The notes under the pieces are model-generated. The model did not search any database and had not been told where the DNA came from. It saw only the letters and a list, made by a program, of their open reading frames with translations. Position numbers and translations under genes: made by a program. Shown here piece after piece: positions 24,891 through 35,587 of a stretch of 64,000 nucleotides of DNA; the stretch's first letter is position 1; the number at the start of each line of letters is the position of its first letter. This DNA is from Cunninghamia lanceolata (lineage: Eukaryota; Streptophyta; Pinopsida; Cupressales; Cupressaceae), in the NCBI GenBank assembly GCA_027924645.1, contig BSBN01000781.1:868001-932000 (forward strand). Direction: 5' to 3'.

Positions 24891-25084
24891 ATTGAACTTA
24901 ATAGTTAGTTGTACTTATGCAGTCCTATATACAAATTTTTGGGAAATTTTGGCTTATAGACCCCACCCTTTGCCATTGATGTCAAATGGGGAGTGAAGAT
25001 CAGTGAAAAATGAGGAATCCAGCTAAGGGGGAGTACCAGAAAGCAGTGTGAACAATAGTATGGAGCACAAGCTAAGGGGGAGAT
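24891..25084 (+). promoter_or_regulatory. Repeated polypurine tracts of element C
   Basis: Purine runs at about 24983-24994 (AAATGGGGAGTG), 25025-25034 and 25073-25083 (TAAGGGGGAGA) precede the 3' LTR. The last adjoins it. This matches the E3 arrangement and supports a Sirevirus origin. Confidence 0.7.
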
Positions 25085-25449
25085 TGTTGGCAAGAGACAC
25101 TGCTAGGCATCATAGGTGTTGTCATTTATGGCAACTAAGATCATCCCAATCATCCGCATAACACAATTTGTTCGCACCAGAAGTCAGAATCAGAATTTGT
25201 CTACATCCGGGCAGTCAGGAACAGAGCAGGTGACAAGGTCCGATATCTTGGTCTGGATCTCTCTAGTGGAAAGGCATGATTTGTTACAGATCTAAGGTAG
25301 TTGTAAGAATTGTCAATACACTCTAAATCCATAGTTTTGTCCTTTGGAGATAAAGGACTCAAAAGTTATTAGCTTCTGAGTATCGGGTCTCAATTTGACA
25401 AAACAAACAGAAGAAGAATAGGTCGACCTTGTAAATGATCTTAACTCCA
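25085..25449 (+). repeat. Element C 3' LTR, left piece
   Basis: Starts TGTTGGCAAGAGAC. It runs until D inserted after CTCCA (25445-25449). The other piece is at 34552-35310; together they give about 1119 bp, matching the 5' LTR. Confidence 0.9.
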
Positions 25450-26705
25450 TGTTTAGGGGAAAATTGGATTTGTTAATGTTTTAGTATTTTGATGTTTAAA
25501 TCCTCCTCTCCACTATACATTCAAGGATCTAGGATTGAGTGGTGAGCACTATCATACCCTAGGTCACTTACAAATGTAGGGAAACATGGATTAGGGAATT
25601 TAATTATTAATTTTTCTTCTCTTATGCCCAATTAACCATTAAACCCCTAATTATGCAAATACGACAACAAATTGACAAATGACGAAAAAAGATCTTGCAG
25701 ATAAGAGTAAAGTATCAAATTACAGAATACCTATTTTTGGGTTTCTGAAGTAGAACAATCAGGGACACTAGAGCGGGCACCCAAGTCCAAGGTGCCAGTT
25801 TCTTTATGGGATCTGGACCTCCTTCGACACTGATCAGCCTTGTAACTTCTATTTCCCAAAAGTTAGATGCAAAGGACACTAGAGTGAGCACCCAAGTCCT
25901 AGAAGTGCTCCTATGTCCTGCTTTTCTTCAGATCCTAAATCCTTAATGCCTGCCAATCCTTCCTACAACTCCACTTTTCCCAAATGCAACACCTATAACC
26001 TGCAATCACGAGACTTGGTTTGGGGGTTATGGTGTTTAGAGGCTTACCTTATTCAAGCCTCGGAGGACACTTAAGTCTCCAAACACCGTTGTCAGATAAA
26101 GAGTGTGTGCCCTTATAAGGCAGAGGCAAAAACCAAAGGAATCAGTGATTTAAACACAATATTATGTCACCTTGTAGTGAAGCTCCAATCGGAGGAAGAT
26201 GCTCTTCATGTCATGAGGAAATTGATACTCAAATCTACAAATATCAACACACAAAACATACAAGTCTGCTCTTGCAACACAATAGAATCCTTGAATCACC
26301 TTGAGAACACTTGAACATCACAATTGCTATCTAATGATCATCTAGTTTACAAGTGAATGCCTAAACATGTTTATATATGCAACTACAAACACTCCCGCCA
26401 AGATTTTCATAATTCAAACTTACCGTGTCAGCAAAGGGACCTAATAACAATCATAAATTGACACCCAGAAATTAGGGCTGCCCCAAAATAGGGTAGGACT
26501 AGGGTGCGGGTGCCCAAGTCCTCCCCCCTATTTTGGGTAGGGTACAACTCAAGGGGTCCACCTAGGTCTAATTTGCCATGGAACTTGGGTCTCATTCTAT
26601 CAGGATGCAAAAATATGAACTAAAATGTCTTAAATGCATGCTAAAGACCCAGGAGCTAAACCTTATGAAGGAAAAGCCCCCAAGGGGACATTTTCTGATG
26701 TTACA
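25450..26705 (-). repeat. D 3' LTR
   Basis: 1256 bp, reading TGTAACA... to ...CCTAAACA in minus sense. Contains no real gene; short ORFs in it recur in the other LTR. Confidence 0.9.
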
Positions 26706-28490
26706 TTTGGCCCCCACTTTAATATATGTATAAACGTGAGGCCAATACATGCATTAAAGTAAGGTCACAAACACAACAAACACATCAAGTATGAAGAAGA
26801 CACGCCAACCACAATAATAGGCATGCAACACAAGGAGAAGACAGTTACAATCACGCAAAACATGGACAAGACAGTTAATGCATTAAAGACACATTAATGC
26901 ATGGAAGACAAAAATGATATCTTTTCTTTTCTTTTTCTTTCATATATATGAAATGCAAATGCAAGTACTGGAAAGTAAACAAACCTCCCATAATACAGGA
27001 TGTACTACCCAAGGGCGTAGGTCTCTGTATATATAAGGCAACACACATGCAAGACATATAAAACCTCCCAAAATGCATACTACATATGGGGCAATAGACA
27101 TGCCAAACAAAGCAAGCATGCCAAACACACACACTTTGAAGACACGGAGAAAACACGATAGACAAGTGATGGAGTGTACATGTCTCTAGGTCCAACACCA
27201 TCTCAAGCACATTACAGGCACACATCAATAATTGAGCTTCACCACAACAATCGCCGAAGACATGCTTAAGGGTTGAGTTAGTCATAGAACCGCTCCCCGC
27301 CTCCACAGAGGACTTTTGAAAATGCAACCCCACCCACGTCATGGAGACGCCTTACAGTGAAAAAGAAGCATGGCATACCACCCCACCCACGTCACATAGA
27401 TGCCTTATAGTGAAAAGGAGGTATGAGCTCAAAAGTATACAACCCCACCTGCATCATGGAGATGCCTTACGGTGAAAAGGAGGTATATGCAATAGATAGA
27501 TTGATTGATTGCAAACAAACTCAGGATGCAGGAAGTACTCATCGTACTAGCCTACACCTGAGGACAAGCACATAGCTAACATCTACAATAGATAGCTTAC
27601 CTTATATATGCCTCCACCTTAAGGTCGTTGATATCAGGTATCGATATCAAGAATGTTAAGGTAGGAATAAAACACACAAGGGAACACTGACTTTTGCAAA
27701 GCCCATGCCCCCCGGAGGTTACATGTACTTTACGATCGCCAAATGTTCCCACAAACACATCCCTGCAAGAAACATGTTAGTGTCTACAACATCCTGATAA
27801 ATAACAACATCAATACATATGATTATCCATACAAAAAGCCAAGGTTATACTACGAATCCAGAGTTCAAGGGTAACCGTAGGGCTATATCATGAAGCTCTC
27901 GGGATTGAGTACCACCAAGGCTAGATTCAAAGACAAACAAAGGTGCATAGAGCAGCAGTATTGTTAAAGTTTGTAAATGTGACAAAAACATCATCAAATT
28001 CACTACACAGAAAGCACGAGTGCTTCCACTAACCAAGCATCGAATAAGGTATACAACCCCATCGTCATATTAGGAACTAAGTCCATTTTTTGATTGCTCT
28101 CGAAAGGGACACTAGGTCCACATCAATATAAATGTTTTTCATCATCCGCCCGCTAGATGGAAACACTAGAGGAAGGGAAACAATAAATAAGAGAGCAGAA
28201 GAAAGTGTCTTAGGGATAGTCACGTAGGAGGGTGCCCCCAAGTCACCAACCGCAATGCTATGTCCATAAGACACAACACACAATGATGAAATCAAAGAGA
28301 GAGGCAATATAGGAGAATGATGATACAAATAGAAGAAGGTTACAATAGAGGCAGTCTCCTGGTATCCCAGACATTACGGGAGAATCAGGGGTCATTCCAG
28401 GAGGCCTAAACAACACATAACACATCACGGGGGAAGCACATCATGAGAGAGATAACGGGTTAGAAATAGTTACCTATTAGGGTACCATTG
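26706..28490 (-). other. D non-coding region before the 3' LTR
   Basis: About 1.8 kb where a polymerase would be expected, without a convincing coding frame. It starts with the polypurine tract (26706-26720) and holds a small tandem repeat at about 27326-27490. Confidence 0.6.
27326..27490. repeat. Three-copy tandem repeat in D
   Basis: Three units of about 54-62 bp start near 27326, 27380 and 27442. Each begins with AACCCCACC or ACCCCACC and contains GATGCCTTA or GACGCCTTA followed by GTGAAAA. They are imperfect. Confidence 0.7.
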
Positions 28491-28799
28491 TTAAGAACAT
28501 ACATATCTGTCATGTTGTTTTGATCTTGTTGAATTAACTTTAAGTTTAGGATGATGGGAAGCTTTCTTCTCTTTAAAAGGATTATATCCAATGTCGCTTG
28601 AGTAATGTGTTGAATCGGATTCTATAGGTACTCGAATCCCTTGTTGATTTACACATCCCTTACCTACATATTCACAATTGTTATAAAGGATCTTAAATCC
28701 TTGACCATAAAGGGATGTCATTTCCTTAGAAGATGGTGAAGCCTCATAGGTCTCGTAATTTGTGGTATAAGTGAGAGTATTGTTTTTATTTTCTACCAA
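28491..28799 (-). pseudogene. Small ORF downstream of the D protease
   Basis: A 102-codon open stretch in a different frame from the protease, which it overlaps by 7 bp. It is rich in Ser, Asn, Tyr and Lys and has no motif I recognise. It may be the shifted remainder of the region after the protease. It could be chance. Confidence 0.35.
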
Positions 28800-29878
28800 G
28801 GGAACTTTAGATTTCTTAGATGCTTCAAAGGACTGCTTAGGTGAGTTGATGCTTTTGATGTGTCAAGGCTATTAATTTTATATTCCCCTATATTGTAAGG
28901 ATTAAAATCTAATGAGCCCCAATTATCACCAAAGAGTGCATTCGATGGTATAGAATCTTTCACAACATTATTCATAGCTAGAGGCTTTGATGAATTAGCT
29001 TGCAAATTGTTTAAGCTCATATGATTGTAAACTGGTTTTTGCATTTCAATATGTAAACAGTTATCTGGTTCAGGATCAACATGAATAGTATGAAGTTTAC
29101 CATTGAATATAAATTTGATTGAACGATGTAGAGTGGAGAGGACTGCCCCCAATGCATGAATCCAAGGTATACCAAGAATCATGTTGTAAGATAAAGAACA
29201 AGGCATGACATGAATCAAGGTAGGCACAAGCACAGATCCTACTTTTATAGGTAGAGTTATAGTGCCCACGGATTGTCGTCCAACATTATCAAAGCCACGA
29301 ATGCTAATGCCATTTGGTATGATTTGTGATGTGTCAACCTTGATTTTGTGTAGTAGGTCAATGCTACAAACATTAAGAGCCGATCCATTGTTGATCATAA
29401 CACGTTTTACCAATGTTTTATTTATTATGACAAAGATTACAAGAGGATCATACTAGTTTTGAACTTCAATTGACGGTAATTCATGTGGTTGAAAGAGTAT
29501 ATCTTCTTTTGTCACATGCATACTATCCAATATGGCTTCTACATCATTAGGCGTAGCAGTAGGTGGGACAATCACCTTCTATAAAGCTTCTTGGAGTATT
29601 CCATGATATGTAGGTGATGTTTGTATTAAATCCCAAAGAGAGATCTTAGCTAGAGTAGCACGAAGCTGTTTGACAAGATCATACTCTTGACCACTTTTAT
29701 GAGTAAGGCAAGGTGTTGGAGGGAGCATAGGTTGAGAACAGGGAAGAGAGAAAGGCACATGCGGTGCTTGCTTACATTGCTTATTATTACGGGTGTTATA
29801 TGTGTGAGCAATCACATTGTGGTGTGGTTGTTGTAACACATTTTGAACACCTTGAACCATAATCATCATTTGAAGCAA
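28793..29878 (-). pseudogene. D gag-end and aspartic protease, with stops
   Basis: One frame runs from 29878 to 28793 with TAG stops near 29580 and 29455. The upstream part has the SLWDLIQTSPTYHG-type segment and an ELPS segment that precede the protease in plant Tat and Athila elements. The protease has MINNGSALNVCS where working relatives have DNGSALNV, so the catalytic Asp is Asn. Later motifs fit the fold: IRGFDN, GTITLPIKVG, and LGIPWIHALGAVLSTLH, the second conserved protease motif plus its usual follow-on. With the active residue lost and two stops, the product would be inactive. Confidence 0.8.
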
Positions 29879-30480
29879 GAAGGTGCACTAGGTGCCCCCC
29901 GCATAACCATCTTAGGAATATTGGTACCATGTCTATTAATGATGATTGAATTAACAATGTTTCCCTCTTGATTGCACCCAACATCCATCCCTAAAGTATT
30001 TAATGTGAGAGACCTTTTCTCATCTACTAATGCTACATCTTGGCCAGAGAGAGCAGTGGGATGAGAGAAAGGTACAATATTGATAGGAATATTAGGTGTT
30101 AAATCATTTATTGGGCTATCCATGGTCTTCTCATCTAATGTTCTTGGTCTTTCAACTATGGAATCATCATCATCGTTATCACCATATGTTTTAGCTATTA
30201 AATCCAAAGCATTAAGAGAACTTTCACTCTCATCATTCTCAATGTGTTTTGTCAAATCTCCTATGACCCAAGGGTATGTATTCATGAGAGAATTGAAGTT
30301 GTCAAAATCATATACATAGTCAAGGATTTTAAATGAGGAGCATTTAAATATATCCTTGTGATACATAGCTTGTAAATAAGTGAGCACATGAGGATTCATA
30401 TTAAGAAATTTGTAGAAACTCTCAAAGTTTTTTATATATGCATGTAAAGATACCAAAGAGAAATGAGATGAAGATGCCAT
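29866..30480 (-). pseudogene. D ORF1, gag-position protein
   Basis: 204 codons opening with MASSSHFSLVSLHAYIKN at 30480, the first ORF after the 5' LTR in minus sense. It has aromatic-rich helical sequence at the N-terminus and an acidic stretch (GDNDDDD) in the middle. No zinc knuckle or named domain was recognised. The position suggests a Gag-related protein. It ends by overlapping the next frame (29878) by 13 bp, which suggests a frameshift between what was once one gag-pro frame. Confidence 0.5.
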
Positions 30481-31939
30481 AATTAAATGTCTTGTAACAC
30501 CAATCCCAAATTAGAAAAAGTATGCAAGAGACAAGTGCAAAACTATATGCAAAAATGACCTAAAATGCTTGATTTTTGGTACTTTTTCAATGCAAATGAA
30601 TGAAACAAAGGGTGTTGTAAGGATTTCAGTCAAGGGAAGCAATTCATATTTCTGATATCAGTCCAAAACATCAAAAGTATCCTTCTCACCATACTCTTTA
30701 TGCGATTTCAAGTTAATGCCAATTTAAACTATAGTGAAAATATGTCAAAATAGGCACTTTTTTCACCAAAACTCAATGCAAGAGAGCATAACAAAGGGTG
30801 TTGTGAGGAAAATGATGATGGAAATCAAATAATATCAGTAATAAAAGCCACTGGATACCATAATACCTAACACAACACACTTTAAGTGCCACTTAAGGTC
30901 AAACCCTAGTGAAAATATAGCAAAATATGCAATTTTTTCATAGTTTTTCGATTCCAAGAACTAGAAAAAGGGATGTTGTAATGAATTTCAGGAGGTATAT
31001 AAAATAATATCAATAATATAAGTCACCTCAATCCATAAAATTGATCACAACACACTTGGAGTGCAAACTAGGTCAAACCCTAGGGCAAAAATAGACAAAA
31101 TGTGTAGTTTTTCACTGAATTTTCACTACAAGAGCCCGTTAAAAGGGTGTTGTGAAGATTTTTAGGAGGGGAAGAAAATGATTACCTTGATAACAGAAAA
31201 TTAATGCAAAAATACTCTTCACAACACACCTATGGTGCAAGTTTATAAAGTTGATAAGGCCAAATTTAGCAAAAATCGTTGTTTTTGAAGCCCTAGGTTT
31301 GAGATCTTGGGACAAAATGCTATGTGAATGTTTTGAAGTCTGATTTATGATGAAAATTAAATATTCTCAGATCTAAAAATGATTTTAAATCTTGAACATG
31401 CAAAATGCCCATACAAATTTAATGAAAATGCATCAAAATTGCTAGTTTTTTGTTGAAATTTTCTATGCAAAATTGCAAATATTTTAAATCTAAATGTGAA
31501 TTTACACTAAAATGCAAGACTACAGCCAAATTCAAATTTGAATGAGCCTCTAAAATCAGTGGAAAAATATGAGAAAAAAGTTTGCCTACCAACCCTAGAT
31601 TTTGGAATTACTAGGTTATATAAAATTGTCAAAATTTCCACAAAACCCTAGCAATTAAATGATCAAAATGCAATGCAAAATTTTGAATTTTTGTATTTTT
31701 CTGTAGTTTATATCAGATCTGATGTAAAAATCATGAATTAGGAAAATTTAGAAAGAATTGATGCAATTTAGTAAGCCAAACAATGCAATTTTTTTGAATT
31801 TTCCAAATTTTTCAATTTTTTTGAATTTTTCTCAATGCAATAAAATGAATGACTACATGAATGAATGAAATCAATCAAAATCTAAATACACACACTCAGA
31901 AAGTTGAAATTTAAGTCCAAAAACATGGGTTCACCAAAA
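30481..31939 (-). other. D 5' leader with four tandem repeats
   Basis: AT-rich leader between primer site and ORF1. A motif like AAAGGGTGTTGTGAGG recurs at 30607, 30793, 30967 and 31141, spacing 186, 174 and 174 bp, with similar flanking sequence (ACAACACAC, TCAAACCCTAG). Leader tandem repeats are known in Tat/Ogre-type Ty3 elements. No credible coding frame. Confidence 0.7.
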
Positions 31940-34551
31940 TGTTTAGGGGAAAATTGGATTTGTTAATGTTTTAGTATTTTGATGTTTGAATCCTCCTCTC
32001 CACTATACATTCAAGGATCTAGGGTCGAGTGGCGAGCACTATCATACCCTAGATCACTTAAAAATGTAGGGAAACTTGGATTAGGGAATTTAATTATTAA
32101 TTTTCCTTCTCTTATGCCCAATTAACCATTAAAACCCTAATTATGCAAATACAACAACAAATTAATGAATGACGGAAAAAGCTCTTGTAGACAAGAGTAA
32201 AATATCAAATTACAGAATACCTATTTTCGGGGTTCCGAAGAGGAACATCAGGGACACTGGAGTGGGCACCCAAGTCCAAGCTGCCAATTTCTTTGTGGGG
32301 CCTAGACCTCCATTCGACACTAATCAGCCCTGTAATATTTGTTTCCCAAAACTTGGATGCAGAGGACACTAGAATGAGTGCCCAAGTCCTGGAAGTGCTC
32401 CTATGTCCTTCTTTTCTTTAGATCCTGAATCCTTAATGCCTACCAATCCTTCCTGCAACTCCACTTTTCCCAAATGTGACACCTGTAACCTGTAATCACA
32501 AGACTTGGTTTGGGGGTTGTGGTGTTTAGAGGCTTGCCTCAGTCAAGCCCCAAAGGACACTTAAGTCTTCGAAGACCGTTGTCAGATAAAGAGTGCGTGC
32601 CCTTGTGAGGCAGAGGCAAAAACCAAAGGAATCAGTGATGAAAACACAATATTATGTCACCTTGTAGTGAAGCTCTCATGGGAGGAAGATGCTCTTCATG
32701 CCATGAGGAAATTGATGCTTAATTCTGCAAATATCAACACACAAAACATACAAGTCTTCTCTTGCAACACAATAGAAGCCTTGAATCACCTTGAGTGTTG
32801 CAAGTATGGGCCTAACCGGTGTTGTCATTGACGTTAGCATACTCCTATTACATCGATGATAAGGATTGGATGAGTTATATGCTGAGGATATTGAGAAAAT
32901 TAGTCTTATCAGGAATAGAGAAGAATAGTGAAGACAGTAAGGTAAAGATCCCAGCTGAGATGAAGATCAGAGGATGTGCTTTAAAGGGTTTGTAGATATG
33001 TGTCTTAAGATGATTCAATAAAGATTTAAGAGGTCCACATGAAGATTTGAAGAAGTTATGGCCATTTGAGTAAAACCAGTTCTGGCAGATGTTCAGAGGC
33101 GACAGAGTGACACAGAAAGGTCCGGTGAGATCTGAAAATGTAATATCTTGTTCTGTGGATTTGGTGGAGTGTTTAGGAAGTCAATGTGAATTGACAACTC
33201 AATTGGTTCGTGGTCTGAAGGTCTACAAGCATCTATTCCAATATGACAGTGATGATAAACTATGTTCTTGAGGTTTTGGATGAAGGAGAAAATGATTTCA
33301 ATAAGCAGAAGTAGTGTGGATGTTATTGGTGATTTAGGAAAGCTTGTGGAGGTCTTTGGATTGTGTCCAGTTCATGTTGGTGGTCCACATTAAAGATTGA
33401 GCTCATAATTGAAGAATTACTTTCGAATGATGTTGTTCTTCCTAAGTCTGGCGGATCAGATGAGTTACACATCCTACGAATGATCTTGAAGATGTTCTAT
33501 GAAGCATGGCATTTTCGTAAAAGAAGATTGAAGTCTCAGATCTGTGTAGCTGACACTGTGTTGATCCACATGAAGTCTTTTTTAATTAGTCAAGTTGTAT
33601 TTGCTCTGTAATGTATGCTGACTTGGATGATTATCCCAAAGTCAAATGTCTTGTATAAATAAGAAGTTGTGAAGTCATTTCAAATGTATCTTGGTGGAGA
33701 TGAGAGTGTGGTGAGAGGAGAAGTGTGAAAAGTAGAGAAGAAGTATTGGGCTTAAATGGAACTGACTCAAGCATGGAGAAGATGCTATTCTTCAATTCAA
33801 GTATGTAATATTTATTCTGTAGACAGTGTGTCTCCTATAGGCAGTGGGCCTCTTGTGAGCAGTGTGCTCAAGCAGTGAGCCCTAATTGGCATGTGCCATT
33901 TTGTTCCTTTTATTCTTCTAACAGAGAATACAATCTTGGGTTAGTCACCTCGTGGTTTTTCCCTTAACCGGGTTTTCCACATCAAAATCTTGGTGTCATA
34001 TGTGTTAATGTGTTTTTACTCTTGAATGATTGCATTATGTTTCCATGATTAATTTATGATTATGCTAATAAATTACAAGAAGGATTTAAGTAATTAATAA
34101 GAGGAAGTTTTGGGACAACTGATTCACCCATCCCCTCTCAGTTGTCTGCCTTGATTCTAACATTGAGAAAAAATGCTATCTAATGATTATCTAGTTTACA
34201 AATGAATGCCTAAACATGTTTATATATGCAACTACAAACACTCCCGCCAAGATTTTCATAATTCAAACTTACCGTGTCGGCAGAGGGACCTAATAATGGT
34301 CATAAACCGACACCCAGAAATTAGGGCTGCCCCAAAATAGGGCAGGACTAGGGCGCAGGCGCCCAAGTCCCCCCTATTTTGGGTAGGGTACAACTCGAGG
34401 GGTCCACCTAGGTCCAATTTGCCATGGAACCTGGGTCTCATTCCATCAGGATGTAAAAATATGAACTAAAATGTTCTAAATGCATGCTAAAGACCCGGGA
34501 GCTAAACCTTATGAGGGAAAAGCCCCCAAGGGGACATTTTCAGACGTTACA
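31940..34551 (-). repeat. D 5' LTR, interrupted by a solo LTR
   Basis: Matches the D 3' LTR on both sides of the insertion at 32796-34162. Without it and one TTGAG copy the LTR is about 1240 bp. The primer site lies to the left at about 31924-31939. Confidence 0.88.
32796..34162 (+). mobile_element. Solo LTR, family A1, inside the D 5' LTR
   Basis: 1367 bp from TGTTGCAAGT to TTCTAACA with a perfect TTGAG duplication at 32791-32795 and 34163-34167. It resembles the LTRs of array A1. No internal region is left. Solo LTRs form by recombination between the two LTRs of one element. The stem-loop is at 34115-34145. Confidence 0.93.
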
Positions 34552-35310
34552 CTTCGGATGTATAGAAGTTGTTTATTGGGCAATGTGTGATGATCAATGA
34601 TGGTAGCTGACATGATTGATGATTTGTGAGTGCAAGTTTTGGTCCACATCTCATATTATGTATGGATCTAGCCGACAAAGTAGAGTACTCAACAAAGTTC
34701 TAAATGTTCTTGAAGTCGACTGGTAAAATGATTGTAGATCATGTTGCGGATATATATAGTAGATGGAATTGGATGATTTGAAGGGGTGTGTGTGTGAACA
34801 AGGTATAACTATGAGAAGAGCAAAAAATCTAAGGAGAGAATGAAGGCAGAGCAGTAAGAAGAGCAAGTAAAGATGAAATGTGTAAGATCAATTTTTGCAC
34901 TTAACTGGAACTGAAACTCTTGCATGGGTAGATGCTATTTTTTAGTTCAAATCTCTATTATTCTCTTGTAATCTTTCTATAGGCAATGAGCCTCTATTTG
35001 AGCAGTGAGCTCTAGGCAGTGAACCTGAATGCATGTACATTCTCATTTGTAAAAATACTTTTAATAGGGTATTAATTTTTGTGGGTTAGCCCCCACCCTG
35101 GTTTTTCCCTTAACCAGGTTTCCATGTCAAAAATATTGGTGTCAAGTGTGTTATTTATGTTTCTGCTCATGTGTTATTGATTGAAGCTGAAATGTTTATA
35201 TCATTAATTTGATTATAAGTTGTAAAGGAAGATTAATGGTAGAAAAGATTTAAATATGGGACAATTGATTCAACCCCCCCCCCCCTCAGTTGTCCGGACT
35301 TAAACCAACA
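34552..35310 (+). repeat. Element C 3' LTR, right piece
   Basis: Continues the C LTR after D and ends ACCAACA. TATA-like ATATATATAG near 34750. The stem-loop at 35261-35293 has a long C run. It is followed by the CTCTT duplication and E4 LTR sequence. Confidence 0.9.
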
Positions 35311-35587
35311 CTCTTTGGGATGGGGTGATATGACAAGTGTCATGAACATTCTACAGTGTTGGACAAGTGTCCCCAGGCGTGGATTTTGGGCCATAAGGCC
35401 ATGTTGGACGCCCATCTCATTTTTTCCTTGTATCTTCTATATAAACAAGTGCTTTTGAGAGGAGATGTAGTATGTGATTGACATGTACTATTATGCTACT
35501 GAAATGTCTCTAGATACAAGTGTTGAAGACTCCTGAGAGCTTGCATTACAAGTGTATTGTAAACCATTATTGTTTTGATAATACATT
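35311..35587 (+). repeat. E4 5' LTR, second piece
   Basis: Matches 42150-42420 of the E4 3' LTR, including the TATA-like CTATATAAAC near 35437. Ends in ACATT, the left target duplication of the next solo LTR. Confidence 0.85.

Larger units (their letters stand above)
25450..34551 (-). mobile_element. D: non-autonomous Ty3/gypsy element (Tat-like)
   Basis: Minus strand. The 3' LTR is 25450-26705, the 5' LTR 31940-34551 (enlarged by a solo LTR). Target copies are CTCCA (25445-25449) and CTTCG (34552-34556); the intact site in the 5' LTR of C reads CTCCG, so each copy has one transition. In minus sense the polypurine tract AAAGTGGGGGCCAAA precedes the 3' LTR, and the primer site next to the 5' LTR reads TGGTGAACCCATG, unlike the tRNA-Met type of the copia elements. 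Coding regions cover a gag-like ORF and a retroviral-type protease only. The protease context resembles plant Tat-lineage polyproteins. No reverse transcriptase, RNase H or integrase was found in the 5.2-kb interior. Confidence 0.85.
11705..35310 (+). mobile_element. Element C: Sirevirus-like element with gag and a long ORF2 but no polymerase
   Basis: The LTRs are 11705-12820 (5') and 25085-25449 plus 34557-35310 (3'), flanked by CACTT (11700-11704) and CTCTT (35311-35315), one mismatch. Without the nested E3 and D it would be about 7.4 kb. The order is LTR, primer site, gag-like ORF1 with four zinc knuckles, a ~575-bp spacer, a ~1,090-codon ORF2, repeated polypurine tracts, LTR. No protease, integrase, reverse transcriptase or RNase H motif was found in the internal region. 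It would therefore need enzymes from another element, most likely a Sirevirus such as the E3 family, whose LTR ends it resembles. A related copy, E9, is at the right edge of the window. Confidence 0.85.

Noticed and set aside
26105..27342. Cysteine-rich and other short frames in the D LTR and 3' region
   Set aside because: Short, without motif, and partly inside an LTR; no support as genes.
30607..31300. Possible CRISPR-like regular repeats
   Set aside because: Units are ~175 bp, diverged and without unique spacers; they are leader repeats of a plant LTR element.
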